Part shown: piece after piece, positions 49,521-58,919 of the stretch
How the letters are laid out: each line of letters starts with the position of its first letter
Position numbering within the stretch: the first letter of the stretch is position 1
From: Vibrio sp. 99-8-1
GTDB lineage: Bacteria; Pseudomonadota; Gammaproteobacteria; Enterobacterales; Vibrionaceae
Assembly (NCBI RefSeq): GCF_013114595.1
Contig: NZ_VTXE01000015.1
Span: 62,001 to 126,000, forward strand
DNA: 64,000 nt
Direction of reading: 5' to 3'
Notes under the pieces: model-generated
Database searches by the model: none
What the model was told of the DNA's origin: nothing
What the model saw: the letters and a program-made list of their open reading frames with translations, nothing else
Translations under genes and position numbers: made by a program

Positions 49521-50972
49521 TTATTGTAATGCTAAGAAACGATCTCGTTGGATCATTAATTGATCAATACGGGCATCATACCTTGCTTGTTCTAAACTAC
49601 CCAGTTCAACAAGTTGACTTGCCTGAGTAAAGTTTTGCAATGCTTTGTTCCAGCCACCTCGTAAAGCGAAAATCTCTCCCTTGGCTGCTAGGTTTTCTGC
49701 TGATTTTCCTTGTTTGCCATAAGCGTCAGCAAGCAGTTGCCAACCATTAATATCATTTGCGTGTTCATGTGTATATCTCTGCAGCAAACTGGCCGCTTGC
49801 TTAAACTGTTCTGCTTCTATAAGCGCATTGGCGTAGTTAATGGTCAGTACTGGGTTGTTCGGTTTTTTAGCTAGGGCATTCTCTAATAGCGTGATGGATT
49901 GTTGTGGCTGTTTTTTATAAATATATAAATCAGATAAGGCGTCTAAATAGAACGTATTCAATGCATCTTGTTTGAGCAGGGCGGTTAATAGGGTTTCTGC
50001 TTTCTGTAGCTGCTTGGTATCAAGATATACCAGAGCCTGACCGTACTGATAAGTTGGTTTTAACTCTGCGCTGCTCTTTTTCAGGCGGCGCTCTAGCCAA
50101 TCTAATGCAGCCTCAGGTTCAATTTGAGCATGACGAGCCACTACCCGAGCTTTGGCCAAATGATAGTCAATAGATGGTCCCAATTTTAATGGTGGATACT
50201 GTTGAGCTCGCGCCCGAGAGTCAGTAATTCGTTCTTGAGGTAATGGGTGAGTCAGTAACATTGCAGGTGGCGTACTGGCGTATCGATACTGATCCGCAAG
50301 ACGACCAAAAAATTGCGGCATAGCGCGTACGTCAAAACCTGATTTTGCTAAGGTGACGATGCCGAAACGGTCAGCTTCTTTTTCGTTACTTCGGGTGTAG
50401 TTAATCTGGCTTTGCATGGAACCCGCCGTTGTCGCTGTCATCGCCGCAATACCAGCCTCGGGTGCCGCGATGGCTAACAGTAACGACCCTGCTAAAGCAG
50501 CAATGGTCGCTGGGGTACGTCGGGCTTGTGCCTCCATGCTTCTTGCTAAGTGTCTTTGGGTAACGTGGGCGATTTCGTGAGCCATAACAGAGGCCAGTTC
50601 ACTTTCGCTGTTTGCATGTAAAAAGAGGCCTGAATGCAACGCAACATAGCCACCGAAGAACGCGAATGCATTAATCATCCGATCTTGAATCATGAAGAAC
50701 TGAAAAGGCGTCTTTACATCATTGGCGTTGCCGACAAGCTGGTGGCCTAAGTTGCTTATATATTCGTTAAGTACCGGGTCATGAATAATAGGGCTACTTG
50801 CCCGCAACATTCGCATATATGCATCACCGTAGACTTTTTCTTGATCTATGGTTAGCGTTCCCGCTGCAGCAGTACCTATATCTGGTAGCTCGACACTGGC
50901 GCTAGCTATCGTGGGGGTAATTAGTGATGTTGTCACTAATAGAGCAATGAGAGAGCGTGTTTTTTTTATCAT
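49521..50972 (-). CDS. bepA: BepA periplasmic zinc metalloprotease/chaperone
   Basis: BepA (YfgC) degrades or helps assemble stalled outer-membrane proteins such as LptD at the Bam complex. The 483-residue precursor has a signal peptide and an M48 protease domain with H132-E133-x-x-H136 in HEIAH. The third ligand, a Glu, is in NEKEADRFG. Four or more TPR-like repeats run from about residue 300 to the end. Its partner BamA is encoded at 20041. First gene of the operon with arsC. Confidence 0.95.
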   Translation of the reverse strand: MIKKTRSLIALLVTTSLITPTIASASVELPDIGTAAAGTLTIDQEKVYGDAYMRMLRASSPIIHDPVLNEYISNLGHQLVGNANDVKTPFQFFMIQDRMINAFAFFGGYVALHSGLFLHANSESELASVMAHEIAHVTQRHLARSMEAQARRTPATIAALAGSLLLAIAAPEAGIAAMTATTAGSMQSQINYTRSNEKEADRFGIVTLAKSGFDVRAMPQFFGRLADQYRYASTPPAMLLTHPLPQERITDSRARAQQYPPLKLGPSIDYHLAKARVVARHAQIEPEAALDWLERRLKKSSAELKPTYQYGQALVYLDTKQLQKAETLLTALLKQDALNTFYLDALSDLYIYKKQPQQSITLLENALAKKPNNPVLTINYANALIEAEQFKQAASLLQRYTHEHANDINGWQLLADAYGKQGKSAENLAAKGEIFALRGGWNKALQNFTQASQLVELGSLEQARYDARIDQLMIQRDRFLALQ

Positions 50973-51356
50973 GGGTTGTGGTATGACTCCTGACGCGATA
51001 TAGCTTTGACAGCATTATTTTTGTATGGTTTCTTTTCGTTCATATTAATAATTTGATCATTAATATAAGGTTAACAGCCCTTTATTTATTATCGCCTATG
51101 TGGATGATAGTGTCTCTCTTTGCTTAAGTAACTTTTGTGTCTGTTTTTCTTTAATTGATCGGGTTGATGCCGCGGTGAATCATGCACCTTGAAATCACTT
51201 GAGCATCTATGACTGGGTATAGATTGTTATAAATAATCGAGAAAGTGAAGCCCTTTTTGTTAAAACGCTTTATACTCGGTGACGTGAGAATGCGATAGGT
51301 TTGTCGGTTTGCTCAGGAGATAAGTTACTTTTCTATTGATATTGATGAAGTGTAGC
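50973..51356. other. Intergenic region without a recognised gene
   Basis: This 384-bp gap between divergent bepA and the TusA-like gene holds no supported frame. The only structure I see is a degenerate copy of the scattered CTCAAGTGAC element at 51183-51206. Promoters for both genes must lie here, but no strong hexamers stand out. Confidence 0.6.
51183..51206. repeat. Degenerate copy of the scattered intergenic element
   Basis: The reverse complement of TGCACCTTGAAATCACTTGAGCAT matches the outer 24 nt of the element at 61355 at 19 positions, including the CTCAAGTGA core. No inverted partner arm is evident nearby. Confidence 0.45.
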
Positions 51357-51593
51357 ATGATGCCTTGTGTTTTGGATTTACGTAAAGAAGGCTGTCCCAT
51401 GGCGCTATTGCTTGCGAAAAGAGCAAGCCAAAAAATAGGTTCAGGCCAGTTAGATGTGTATGTTTCTGACAAAAGTTCTATGTTGGATATCCTCCGTTAT
51501 TTAGATAAAAATAATTTTTCTGTAAATGTTGATGATAGTCGTGAGTTCTATCTGTTAACGATAATTAAAAAGAGTACCTGTTCCGATGTTTGA
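51357..51593 (+). CDS. TusA-like small sulfurtransferase-family protein
   Basis: A 78-residue protein with the TusA/YeeD/SirA fold pattern. The N-terminal strand VLDLRKEGCPMALLLAKRA carries the conserved Cys (C13), with a second Cys at position 4. The usual CPxP signature is reduced to CPMA, so sulfur transfer is plausible but not certain. ATG at 51357 or 51360 are both possible; the ribosome site is weak. Its 3' end overlaps the permease gene by 8 nt, so the two are coupled. Confidence 0.8.
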   Translation: MMPCVLDLRKEGCPMALLLAKRASQKIGSGQLDVYVSDKSSMLDILRYLDKNNFSVNVDDSREFYLLTIIKKSTCSDV

Positions 51594-52656
51594 TATGGTT
51601 AACCGCTGGTATAAAAGACGTTTCTCAGATCCAAATGCGGTAAGTTTAGTTGCCATTCTGTTGTTTGGTTTTGTCATTATCTATTTTTTCGGTCACTTGA
51701 TTGCCCCTCTATTAGTGGCAATTGTTCTTGCCTATTTACTGGAGTGGCCAGTAAACAAACTGGCAAAACTGGGCTTACCTAGGACGCTGTCAGTCGCTTT
51801 GGTTTTGGTTATGTTTGTCGGTTTAATGATTTTGGCCTTCTTTGGGCTTATACCGACAGTTTGGAACCAAGTCGGTAATTTAATTAATGATATTCCTGTT
51901 ATGTATGCAGGGCTGCAAGAATTTTTAAACTCCATGCCGGATAAGTATCCAGAGCTCGCCAACTTGCAGATTGTTGAATCGATAGTAAATAACACCAAAA
52001 GTAAGGTTATCGGTTTAGGTGAAACCGTTGTTAAAGGGTCATTGGCATCGCTAGTGAGCATTGCGGCAATCGCAGTTTATATGATTTTAGTGCCTCTACT
52101 GGTGTTCTTTTTGTTGAAAGATAGAGATGAGATGCTGGATACGTTAACGGGTATGCTGCCGAGAGATCGAGTGTTAGCCACTCGGGTTTGGCAGGAGATG
52201 AACCAGCAGATTTCAAACTATATTCGCGGCAAAGTGATGGAGATCTTAATTGTTGGAGGAGTTAGTTATATCACCTTCGTTATTTTGGATCTGCGTTACT
52301 CTGCTTTGTTGGGGGTTGCTGTTGGTTTGTCCGTACTTATTCCTTACATTGGTGCGGCGGCGGTTACCGTTCCGGTTGCGATTGTGGGGCTTTTTCAGTG
52401 GGGACTAGAGCCTCAGTTTTATTGGTTGTTAGCCGCTTACGGTATTGTTCAGGCATTAGATGGTAACGTTTTGGTTCCAATCTTGTTTTCTGAAGCCGTT
52501 AACCTTCATCCCGTTGCAATTATTAGCGCTGTTTTGGTCTTTGGTGGCCTATGGGGATTCTGGGGAGTCTTTTTTGCGATACCTTTAGCGACATTGGTAA
52601 AAGCGGTCTGGAATGCAATTAAGTATCAAGAGGTGGCGGAAGTCACGGCTGAGTAA
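51586..52656 (+). CDS. perM: AI-2E family transporter PerM
   Basis: A 356-residue inner-membrane protein with about eight helices in the AI-2E/PerM layout. It has paired N-terminal helices, a cytosolic-type amphipathic region (residues 90-150), and the GVAVGLSVLIPYIGAAAVTVPVAIV block. The PVAIISAVLVFGGLWGFWGVFFAIPLATLVK ending is typical. Family members export small molecules or act as sodium/proton exchangers; the substrate here is unknown. E. coli perM is also next to the bepA region. A terminator follows at 52677-52715. Confidence 0.9.
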   Translation: MFDMVNRWYKRRFSDPNAVSLVAILLFGFVIIYFFGHLIAPLLVAIVLAYLLEWPVNKLAKLGLPRTLSVALVLVMFVGLMILAFFGLIPTVWNQVGNLINDIPVMYAGLQEFLNSMPDKYPELANLQIVESIVNNTKSKVIGLGETVVKGSLASLVSIAAIAVYMILVPLLVFFLLKDRDEMLDTLTGMLPRDRVLATRVWQEMNQQISNYIRGKVMEILIVGGVSYITFVILDLRYSALLGVAVGLSVLIPYIGAAAVTVPVAIVGLFQWGLEPQFYWLLAAYGIVQALDGNVLVPILFSEAVNLHPVAIISAVLVFGGLWGFWGVFFAIPLATLVKAVWNAIKYQEVAEVTAE

Positions 52657-52676
52657 CTTTTCTTTTTGTTAGAAAG

Positions 52677-52715
52677 CGCCGCCAATAGTTGAGAGCAATT
52701 ATTGGCGGCGTTGTT
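52677..52715. terminator. Terminator between perM and bcp
   Basis: CGCCGCCAATA (52677-52687) pairs with TATTGGCGGCG (52700-52710), followed by TTGTTTTA. It ends perM and lies just beyond the convergent bcp stop. Confidence 0.88.
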
Positions 52716-53186
52716 TTATGATTGCTGTTTTAAGTAATCCAATACCACTTCATGGTGAGTTTTGGTTTTGAACTTATTAAACACATGTTCAATTACACCG
52801 TTTTCGTCAATCAAGAAAGAGATGCGATGAAGGCCGTCATAAATCTTACCCATAAATTTCTTTTCCCCCCAAACACCAAATTGCTCAGCAGCAGAATGAT
52901 CTTCGTCCGATAACAGAGTGAAATTAAGGTTATCTCTTTCGATAAACTTTCCTAAACGTTTTACTGGGTCAATACTAACGCCTAGAACAACAATACCGAG
53001 TTCATCAAGCTCTGCTTTACTGTCTCGTAACCCTTGAGCTTGTACAGTACAGCCTGGTGTCATGGCCTTGGGATAAAAGTAAAATAGTACTTTTTTACCG
53101 GCAAAATCAGATATCTTAATGCTATTGCCATCTTGATCTAATAGGGAAACATCCGGGGCTAACTCACCCGCTGTTAGTGTTTTCAT
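52716..53186 (-). CDS. bcp: Thioredoxin-dependent thiol peroxidase (peroxiredoxin Q/Bcp)
   Basis: Bcp reduces hydrogen and organic peroxides. The 156-residue protein has the peroxidatic cysteine C46 in AMTPGCTVQAQGLRD. The resolving cysteine found five residues later in E. coli (CTVQAC) is replaced by Gln, and no other cysteine exists in the protein. It therefore appears to be a one-cysteine form that needs an outside thiol. It lies 15 nt after gcvR, the conserved gcvR-bcp operon. Confidence 0.94.
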   Translation of the reverse strand: MKTLTAGELAPDVSLLDQDGNSIKISDFAGKKVLFYFYPKAMTPGCTVQAQGLRDSKAELDELGIVVLGVSIDPVKRLGKFIERDNLNFTLLSDEDHSAAEQFGVWGEKKFMGKIYDGLHRISFLIDENGVIEHVFNKFKTKTHHEVVLDYLKQQS

Positions 53187-53201
53187 GTTGGTCTTCTTCC
53201 T

Positions 53202-53744
53202 TTATTGGCTGTTTTTTATAAAGTTCAGTGAACCTTCTACCGACAGAAGTTGGCAAAGGTCATTAAACTCTTCCTGAAGTTGCATCAGGTTATATTCTGA
53301 ATCTACGCTGGCTCGCATAGAGATATGAAACTGGTTATGTTTTTGCTGAACAATGTCTTTGTCTATGGTTTGAGCACTGAGCGATGCTAAACCTATCTCT
53401 CTGTCCGCAAAAAACTGGGTAAATTGTTCTGTTAAACCTTGTTTATCATCGGATTGAATAAACACTTCTACACGATAGTTGTGCTTGGTTTCTTCATGGG
53501 GAAGCGTTCGTTTCATCATGGTAATTAAATCGTGTTCTTGTCCCAACAGCGGCAGGGTTGTTTCTACTCGACTTATCTGAATTTTTGTGCCTGAAACTAA
53601 CATGATGAGGGTAAATTCATTGCCAAAAAGAGCGATACGGCTGTCAACAATATTGCACCCTGCCGAACTGACCAGATGGATAACTTGATTGCTTATGCCC
53701 GGTCTGTCAGTGCCTATGGCCGTTATGACTAAATGTTGTGACAT
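53202..53744 (-). CDS. gcvR: Glycine cleavage system transcriptional repressor GcvR
   Basis: GcvR binds GcvA in the absence of glycine and keeps the gcv operon off. The 180-residue protein has two ACT domains: residues 3-75 (LVITAIGTDRPGISNQVIHLVSSAGCNIVDSRIALFG) and about 92-165 (YRVEVFIQSDDKQGLTEQFTQFF). It has no DNA-binding domain, as expected. Divergent from dapA, as in E. coli; the gap 53745-54001 has no gene and holds the promoters for both. Confidence 0.95.
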   Translation of the reverse strand: MSQHLVITAIGTDRPGISNQVIHLVSSAGCNIVDSRIALFGNEFTLIMLVSGTKIQISRVETTLPLLGQEHDLITMMKRTLPHEETKHNYRVEVFIQSDDKQGLTEQFTQFFADREIGLASLSAQTIDKDIVQQKHNQFHISMRASVDSEYNLMQLQEEFNDLCQLLSVEGSLNFIKNSQ

Positions 53745-54001
53745 TTTGATTCACTCGTTTATGGTTTATGTTTGAATACTAGCACAGTTATTTAAACAAA
53801 TAACTATGGCGGAGCATGCGCTGTAAGGGGCATTGGAGCTTATAAATTCATGAGAATCAAATTGTTGAGGTGGCTTGTTTGCGGCGTAAAATGGATTAAG
53901 CTCAATTATTGCTTATTTAGTGATAACTAAGTGCTTTAATCGCTTGTCTTTTCTCAGTTTCATGCATTACTATTCAGAAAGCGTAAATTAAGGAGAAAAA
54001 C

Positions 54002-54880
54002 ATGTTTTCAGGAAGTATTGTGGCGTTATTAACACCATTTAGCAGTGATGGTGAAGTGGATTATGATAGCTTAAAAAGGCTGGTCGAATTTCATGTGGAA
54101 GCTGGTACAGATGGCATCGTTGCTGTTGGTACAACTGGTGAGTCGGCAACACTGACTGTTGAAGAACATGTAAAAGTGGTTAATAAGGTGGTTGAGTATG
54201 CGGCTGGTCGCCTGTGGGTTATTGCCGGAACAGGGGCAAATGCGACTCATGAAGCGGTACTATTTAGTCGCTTGTTAAATGACTCAGGTATTGACGGTGT
54301 ATTGAGTGTGACTCCGTATTACAATAAACCAAGCCAAGAAGGCCTATATCAGCACTACAAGGCCATTGCTGAAGTAAGTGAAGTTCCTGTTATCCTATAC
54401 AATGTTCCGGGACGAACCGCGGTAGACCTATTACCAGAAACGGTCGCACGTCTTGCTAAGCTAGATAAAATTGTTGCATTGAAAGATGCTACGGGCGATT
54501 TAGAAAGAGTTGCCATTCATCGTGAACTTTGTGGCGAAGATTTCGTCTTACTAAGTGGTGATGATGCAACTGGATTAGAATTTGTTCGTTTAGGTGGTGC
54601 TGGTGTTATTTCAGTAAGCAATAATATTGCTGCAGAGAAAATGGCCACTTTATTTAAATTGGCCAAAGAAGGCCGATTTGAAGAAGCGGCAGCAATTGAC
54701 GATGGTCTTGCGGCATTGCATAAAAATTTATTTGTTGAATCAAGCCCGATTCCTGTTAAGTGGGCAGCCCATAAAATGGGGCTGATTTCAGAAGGTCATT
54801 TGCGTTTACCGCTTACAGAGCTTTCTGAACAAGCACAACCACTTGTTTTACAAACAATAACGGAAGCTGGCCTTATATAA
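54002..54880 (+). CDS. dapA: 4-hydroxy-tetrahydrodipicolinate synthase
   Basis: DapA condenses pyruvate and aspartate semialdehyde, the first step of the diaminopimelate/lysine branch. It has 292 residues, as in E. coli. The Schiff-base lysine is K161 in ALKDATGD, Y133 is in YNVPGRT, and the GTTGESATL loop is present. AAGGAG lies 6 nt upstream of ATG. It works with DapE, encoded at 58916, and is followed by bamC. Confidence 0.97.
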   Translation: MFSGSIVALLTPFSSDGEVDYDSLKRLVEFHVEAGTDGIVAVGTTGESATLTVEEHVKVVNKVVEYAAGRLWVIAGTGANATHEAVLFSRLLNDSGIDGVLSVTPYYNKPSQEGLYQHYKAIAEVSEVPVILYNVPGRTAVDLLPETVARLAKLDKIVALKDATGDLERVAIHRELCGEDFVLLSGDDATGLEFVRLGGAGVISVSNNIAAEKMATLFKLAKEGRFEEAAAIDDGLAALHKNLFVESSPIPVKWAAHKMGLISEGHLRLPLTELSEQAQPLVLQTITEAGLI

Positions 54881-54898
54881 ATTATAAGTATTGAAATT

Positions 54899-54927
54899 AA
54901 CCGAGTGGAATTGTCGCTCGGTTTTAT
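54899..54927 (+). terminator. Hairpin between dapA and bamC
   Basis: AACCGAG (54899-54905) pairs with CTCGGTT (54917-54923), followed by TTATT and then directly by the bamC ribosome site AGGAG. It probably acts as a partial attenuator, since dapA-bamC are often co-transcribed. Confidence 0.6.
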
Positions 54928-54938
54928 TAGGAGTAGCA

Positions 54939-55961
54939 ATGAAGTTTTCTTCTCAGCTAGTGATGAGCTCACTGGCTGTTCTTGTTTTAAGCGCATGTTC
55001 AGGTAGCCCAACGGAAAGACGTCAGGCGAGAGATGATTTTGAGTATTTAAATACGCCAGATTTTGAGCCTTGGGTGGTGTTACCTGATGCAAAAAGAGAG
55101 TTCTATCCTAACTACCAAATACCAGAGGGTGACTTTAATGGTCCAGTTGGTCAATCGGTAGATATTCGCCCTCCACAGCAGATATTGGAACTTATTCCTG
55201 GTGCTCGTTCAGAAATAAGTAATGGCGAAGTTTTAATGTGGTTACTTCGTGAAGATGAAGTGGATAAGATCTGGAAAACCATTTTAGAAGTGACTCAGGA
55301 AAATGACATTGCGTTACTGGAAAGTAGTGATATTGCCATAGAGACCGATTGGTTGACTTGGGTTTCTGATGATGAAGAGTATGAGATCGGTAGCCGCTAT
55401 CGAATTGAGCGTTTTGAGAAAAGTAACCGTTTTGGGTTTAAAATAGCGCTTATCGAATGGCAAGAGAATGGTCAAAAAGCGGAAGTAAGCAAAACCAATA
55501 GAGAGAGATACAACATCTTTCTTACCAACATGATCACCTCTACATACGATCAAAAGTTGCGTGAAGAAGCGCAACGAAAAGCGGAAGAGTTGGTGAAGAG
55601 CATTCCTATTAGTATGGGTACTGATAGAAGTGGCTTACCCGTTATTATTGCTCGAGCTCAATACAATGTGTTTTGGCAACGAATGATTAAAACGCTGCCT
55701 GAAATTGGTTTTAAACTTGAAGAGCGTAACCAGTCTCAAGGGATCATTAAGGCACTCTATTTCTCTCCTGACGATGAGTTTTGGCAGTCTATTGGTATCA
55801 AGCCGTTGTCGTTAGATGAGCGTTCTTTGACGTTTTTGTTTGGTGACTTAGGTAACCGTACATCCATCAATATCACGGATTCTTCTGGTAAACCTGTAGC
55901 GGAAGAAGTTCTTAATTCAATTGCGCCAGTTATTGGTGCGGTTCTGGATAAGCAAAAATAA
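54939..55961 (+). CDS. bamC: BamC outer-membrane lipoprotein
   Basis: BamC (NlpB) is a lipoprotein of the Bam complex that binds BamD. The 340-residue precursor has a lipobox LSAC (C20). An unstructured stretch with the DFEYLNTPDFEPWVVLPDA signature follows, and then two helix-grip domains (about 95-205 and 225-335). The ATG at 54939 has AGGAG 5 nt upstream and heads the signal peptide; a longer frame from 54891 is rejected. The dapA-bamC pair is conserved in gammaproteobacteria. Confidence 0.94.
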   Translation: MKFSSQLVMSSLAVLVLSACSGSPTERRQARDDFEYLNTPDFEPWVVLPDAKREFYPNYQIPEGDFNGPVGQSVDIRPPQQILELIPGARSEISNGEVLMWLLREDEVDKIWKTILEVTQENDIALLESSDIAIETDWLTWVSDDEEYEIGSRYRIERFEKSNRFGFKIALIEWQENGQKAEVSKTNRERYNIFLTNMITSTYDQKLREEAQRKAEELVKSIPISMGTDRSGLPVIIARAQYNVFWQRMIKTLPEIGFKLEERNQSQGIIKALYFSPDDEFWQSIGIKPLSLDERSLTFLFGDLGNRTSINITDSSGKPVAEEVLNSIAPVIGAVLDKQK

Positions 55962-55965
55962 TAAT

Positions 55966-55998
55966 AAACCCTCTCTTAGCCTGGGAGAGGGTTTGTTT
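55966..55998. terminator. Bidirectional terminator between bamC and the chemoreceptor gene
   Basis: AAACCCTCTC (55966-55975) pairs perfectly with GAGAGGGTTT (55985-55994), flanked by T-rich sequence on the right and A-rich on the left. It serves both convergent genes. Confidence 0.9.
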
Positions 55999-55999
55999 A

Positions 56000-57910
56000 T
56001 TAATTGAGGTTATCTGTTTCACTCACCCTGACTTCTTCTTCTAATTTAAAGAATGTTAGAGAGGCCTTTTGTGCTTCGGCTAACTGTGCGAGCTCGGTTG
56101 CCGCTTGCTGGGTCTGTTCAATCGAAGAGACATTTTGATTAACCAGATCGAAGGTATACGTGGTGTTTTCTGAAATTCCTTTTGTAACGCTAAATTGCTC
56201 TTGAGACGCAGTAGCAACAAGGGTATTAACTTCATCAATAGATTGCACCGAGCTAACGATTTCATCAAAAGAGAGTTTCACTTTTTCTGATAGAGCGACC
56301 GACTGTTGAATAGCTGAAACATTCTCCATTACGTTGTTACTGGTTCGTTCGGATTGCCCTTGCAGTTTGGCAATGATTTGTTGAATATTCTCTGTTGATT
56401 TTTGTGTTTTTGCCGCCAGTTCTCTTACTTCATCGGCTACTACTGCAAACCCTCTTCCTGCTTCACCTGCTCTAGCAGCTTCGATTGCTGCATTCAATGC
56501 CAATAAGTTTGTTTGGTCTGAGATGGCGCTAATCACGCTAGTCACTTCACCAATATTGGCTGCGTCGAGTTTAAGCTCTTCAACCATTTGTGCCGTCTCA
56601 TGGAACGACGTGTTGATGTGTTGAGTCAGCGCAACGGCATCATCAAGATTTTTATGCCCTTGTCGTACATTACCGATAGCTTCTTGTGCTGCTTTTTCTG
56701 CATGCTCAGCGTTACTACTGACTTCTTGCGACGTGCTAGATAATTCGGTAATAGCGGTTGATATCTGTTCTATTTGTGACAGTTCATTTTGTGCATTTTC
56801 AGAAGAGGTGCCCATAACATAGGTTAGCTCCTCTGAAGCGGAAGAAACATTTACCGATGTTTCATTGATGGCAATGATGACTTCTCGGAGTTTGGTTAAT
56901 AGGCTGTTTAATGCTCGGGACATATCACCAATCTCATCTTTAGTGTCTATTTCCGCTGTGATATAGAAATGACCTTTAGACACTTTATCTATGGTAGATA
57001 CGATTTGATTAAGAGGACGGTTAATACGATTCGATATATAAAATGCCACCAATAGCGATAGAAGGGTACCTATAGTGACAATGATTATAATGGTTGTTTT
57101 TGCCGACATGGCATACTGCGCTAGTTCTTCGTTGTTCCTATCGTTAACTTGGTTTAGTAAGCTTTCGGCTTCTCGAGCATACTTGAGCATCTCTTTTTCC
57201 AAGTTATTATATTGTTGAACGTCTTCGGCTAACTTGTTGATTTTGCTGCTATAGAGTGCCAGTTTATTTTGTGTAGTACGGCTCAATGTCTCAAGCTTAT
57301 AATCTATCTCGGCTACCGCGACAAGTGTGGTTTGCAGTTCAGCAACGTTCTCTTTTATTACTTCTATATCGGAATAATCCGCTCTTAACATATAGTTTTT
57401 TTCATCAACTCTAATGTTACTAATTAATACGCTAACTTTATCCGCTAGAGTTGAGAGCGTATCATTTTCATCACTCTCAACCGCTTTTTGGTTTATCTTT
57501 ACCGAGGCTACCTCTATTTCTCGGGCAACATCAACAATGCTGTCATATAAACTCGCTTTTTCTATTAATAGTTCAGAGCGGTTTAGAAATACGTTCTCAT
57601 ACTTTTTTAGATTGGCAATTAGCATGTTAAAACGTGTGGGCTCTATGTTGTCTTTCTCTACATTTATGGCAGAGGTAAGCTTAGCCATATTACTTTTAAA
57701 GTCTTCAATATATTCTTGATCCAACCGAATGGTTAAGTTTTTCTCTGCGATTCTCGTTTCTTTAATATCCATGGACATGCTATTTACATGTTCTGTACTA
57801 ATGACATTTTCTGTAAAAGAAGAAAATGAACTTATCGCTTGGTAAGAGATAATACCCAATAAAAAAATGATAAGTGAGAACCCGGAGAACAACATAGTTT
57901 TAATGCGCAT
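56000..57910 (-). CDS. Methyl-accepting chemotaxis protein, likely HBM-type sensor
   Basis: A 636-residue receptor. One membrane helix lies at about residues 9-28 and a second at 272-294. Between them is a mainly helical periplasmic region of about 245 residues, the size of the double four-helix (HBM) sensor known in Pseudomonas McpS. A HAMP domain ([19 protein letters not shown]) and the signalling hairpin follow, with its tip at [20 protein letters not shown]. It ends VSETDNLN, with no C-terminal CheR-binding pentapeptide. The ligand cannot be told from sequence. Confidence 0.93.
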   Translation of the reverse strand: MRIKTMLFSGFSLIIFLLGIISYQAISSFSSFTENVISTEHVNSMSMDIKETRIAEKNLTIRLDQEYIEDFKSNMAKLTSAINVEKDNIEPTRFNMLIANLKKYENVFLNRSELLIEKASLYDSIVDVAREIEVASVKINQKAVESDENDTLSTLADKVSVLISNIRVDEKNYMLRADYSDIEVIKENVAELQTTLVAVAEIDYKLETLSRTTQNKLALYSSKINKLAEDVQQYNNLEKEMLKYAREAESLLNQVNDRNNEELAQYAMSAKTTIIIIVTIGTLLSLLVAFYISNRINRPLNQIVSTIDKVSKGHFYITAEIDTKDEIGDMSRALNSLLTKLREVIIAINETSVNVSSASEELTYVMGTSSENAQNELSQIEQISTAITELSSTSQEVSSNAEHAEKAAQEAIGNVRQGHKNLDDAVALTQHINTSFHETAQMVEELKLDAANIGEVTSVISAISDQTNLLALNAAIEAARAGEAGRGFAVVADEVRELAAKTQKSTENIQQIIAKLQGQSERTSNNVMENVSAIQQSVALSEKVKLSFDEIVSSVQSIDEVNTLVATASQEQFSVTKGISENTTYTFDLVNQNVSSIEQTQQAATELAQLAEAQKASLTFFKLEEEVRVSETDNLN

Positions 57911-58056
57911 ATTTCATTTCACCTATTAACTTACAATATATGTGGTGAAAGCTATCATGCGCTCAGATGTTGGCACAATTCAGAAAGGTCTGAAAATATA
58001 GCGACGGTTAGATGACGGGAGTGCTTGATAAGCAGGGAAGTGCAGAGCAGTATATG

Positions 58057-58239
58057 TTATTTATCAGGGGTGTTTTGTTGGTTATTTTCATCAGTCTGCT
58101 TTGTTAACTTATCAATATCTTTAACGGACTGACTTTTACCAAATTTCATATTCGCGGTGTATTTTAAGGCGGCAATATTACCAATAACAACACTCACAAT
58201 GACGATGCTGATTACCCAAGGGTTGGTTAAAAATTCCAT
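58057..58239 (-). CDS. DUF2897 family small membrane protein
   Basis: A 60-residue protein with one membrane helix (NPWVISIVIVSVVIGNIAALKY) and a polar, Gln/Asn/Lys-rich tail (MKFGKSQSVKDIDKL). This layout is that of DUF2897, found next to dapE in vibrios; the function is unknown. The ATG overlaps the stop of the upstream peptidase gene by one base (TAATG), which supports the start and indicates coupling. Confidence 0.85.
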   Translation of the reverse strand: MEFLTNPWVISIVIVSVVIGNIAALKYTANMKFGKSQSVKDIDKLTKQTDENNQQNTPDK

Positions 58240-58919
58240 TATATCTCCGTGGTTATATTACTAATATAATTTGAGTATATATGCTCTAAATGTTGTAAAA
58301 CATGAGCTGCCCCTAAAATAGGTTCTTTATCTAAACACTCTCTAATATCTGTTAACGATAACTGAGATAAACAGTGTGTACTCACCAGACGGTGACTGAT
58401 ATGCCATGGTTCAATGGCCACGCCACCTTGATCTTTGGCATAAGGAAAGAAAAAGCCAAAGCGTCCTGCTTCACTTATAAGCCATTGGTAAAATGCGCTT
58501 TGTGACCCATCAAAATACTCCCAAGGTTCAAGCTTTAATGTTTCATCTTTAGCAAGGCAGTTTTTCGCAAACAGATCAAAATCTGTTCCCCAGTGGTGCC
58601 TACTGGCTCCGGGTAACGCTGACCAGCGTAATATGGCGTAAATTTTCTCTTTGGCGGTTAGTCTTTCAGCCTCTAACGGAAGGCTATTTGAGTCTAGAAT
58701 TGGGGTAAGACCTTGGTATTTTCGATTCCATATATAGGACTGTCGTTGATAGTCACGAAAGCCGCTAGCAATGTGAAGGTGAAAACCTTCTGCTGTTGCC
58801 GCTTTAACAAGAGCTTGCAAGTCATCAATAATAGAGTGGTGTACCACAACAGATTGATAGCCAGTATCAATCTGTTGTAGATGGGTATCAACGCGCCCTG
58901 TTAGCTGCTCTGGTGTCAT
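58239..58919 (-). CDS. M15 family D-alanyl-D-alanine carboxypeptidase (VanY-type)
   Basis: A 226-residue zinc peptidase of the M15B/VanY type, which trims D-Ala from peptidoglycan stems. The fold signatures are [12 protein letters not shown], the zinc ligands in [12 protein letters not shown] (His and Asp) and EPWHISHR (final His). No signal peptide is visible, so it may act on recycled muropeptides in the cytoplasm. It overlaps dapE by 4 nt (ATGA) and is coupled to it and to the DUF2897 gene. Confidence 0.88.
   Translation of the reverse strand: MTPEQLTGRVDTHLQQIDTGYQSVVVHHSIIDDLQALVKAATAEGFHLHIASGFRDYQRQSYIWNRKYQGLTPILDSNSLPLEAERLTAKEKIYAILRWSALPGASRHHWGTDFDLFAKNCLAKDETLKLEPWEYFDGSQSAFYQWLISEAGRFGFFFPYAKDQGGVAIEPWHISHRLVSTHCLSQLSLTDIRECLDKEPILGAAHVLQHLEHIYSNYISNITTEI

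Noticed and set aside
51260..51472. Minus-strand frame opposite the TusA-like gene
   Set aside because: It is antisense to a recognised family and shows no motif or ribosome site.
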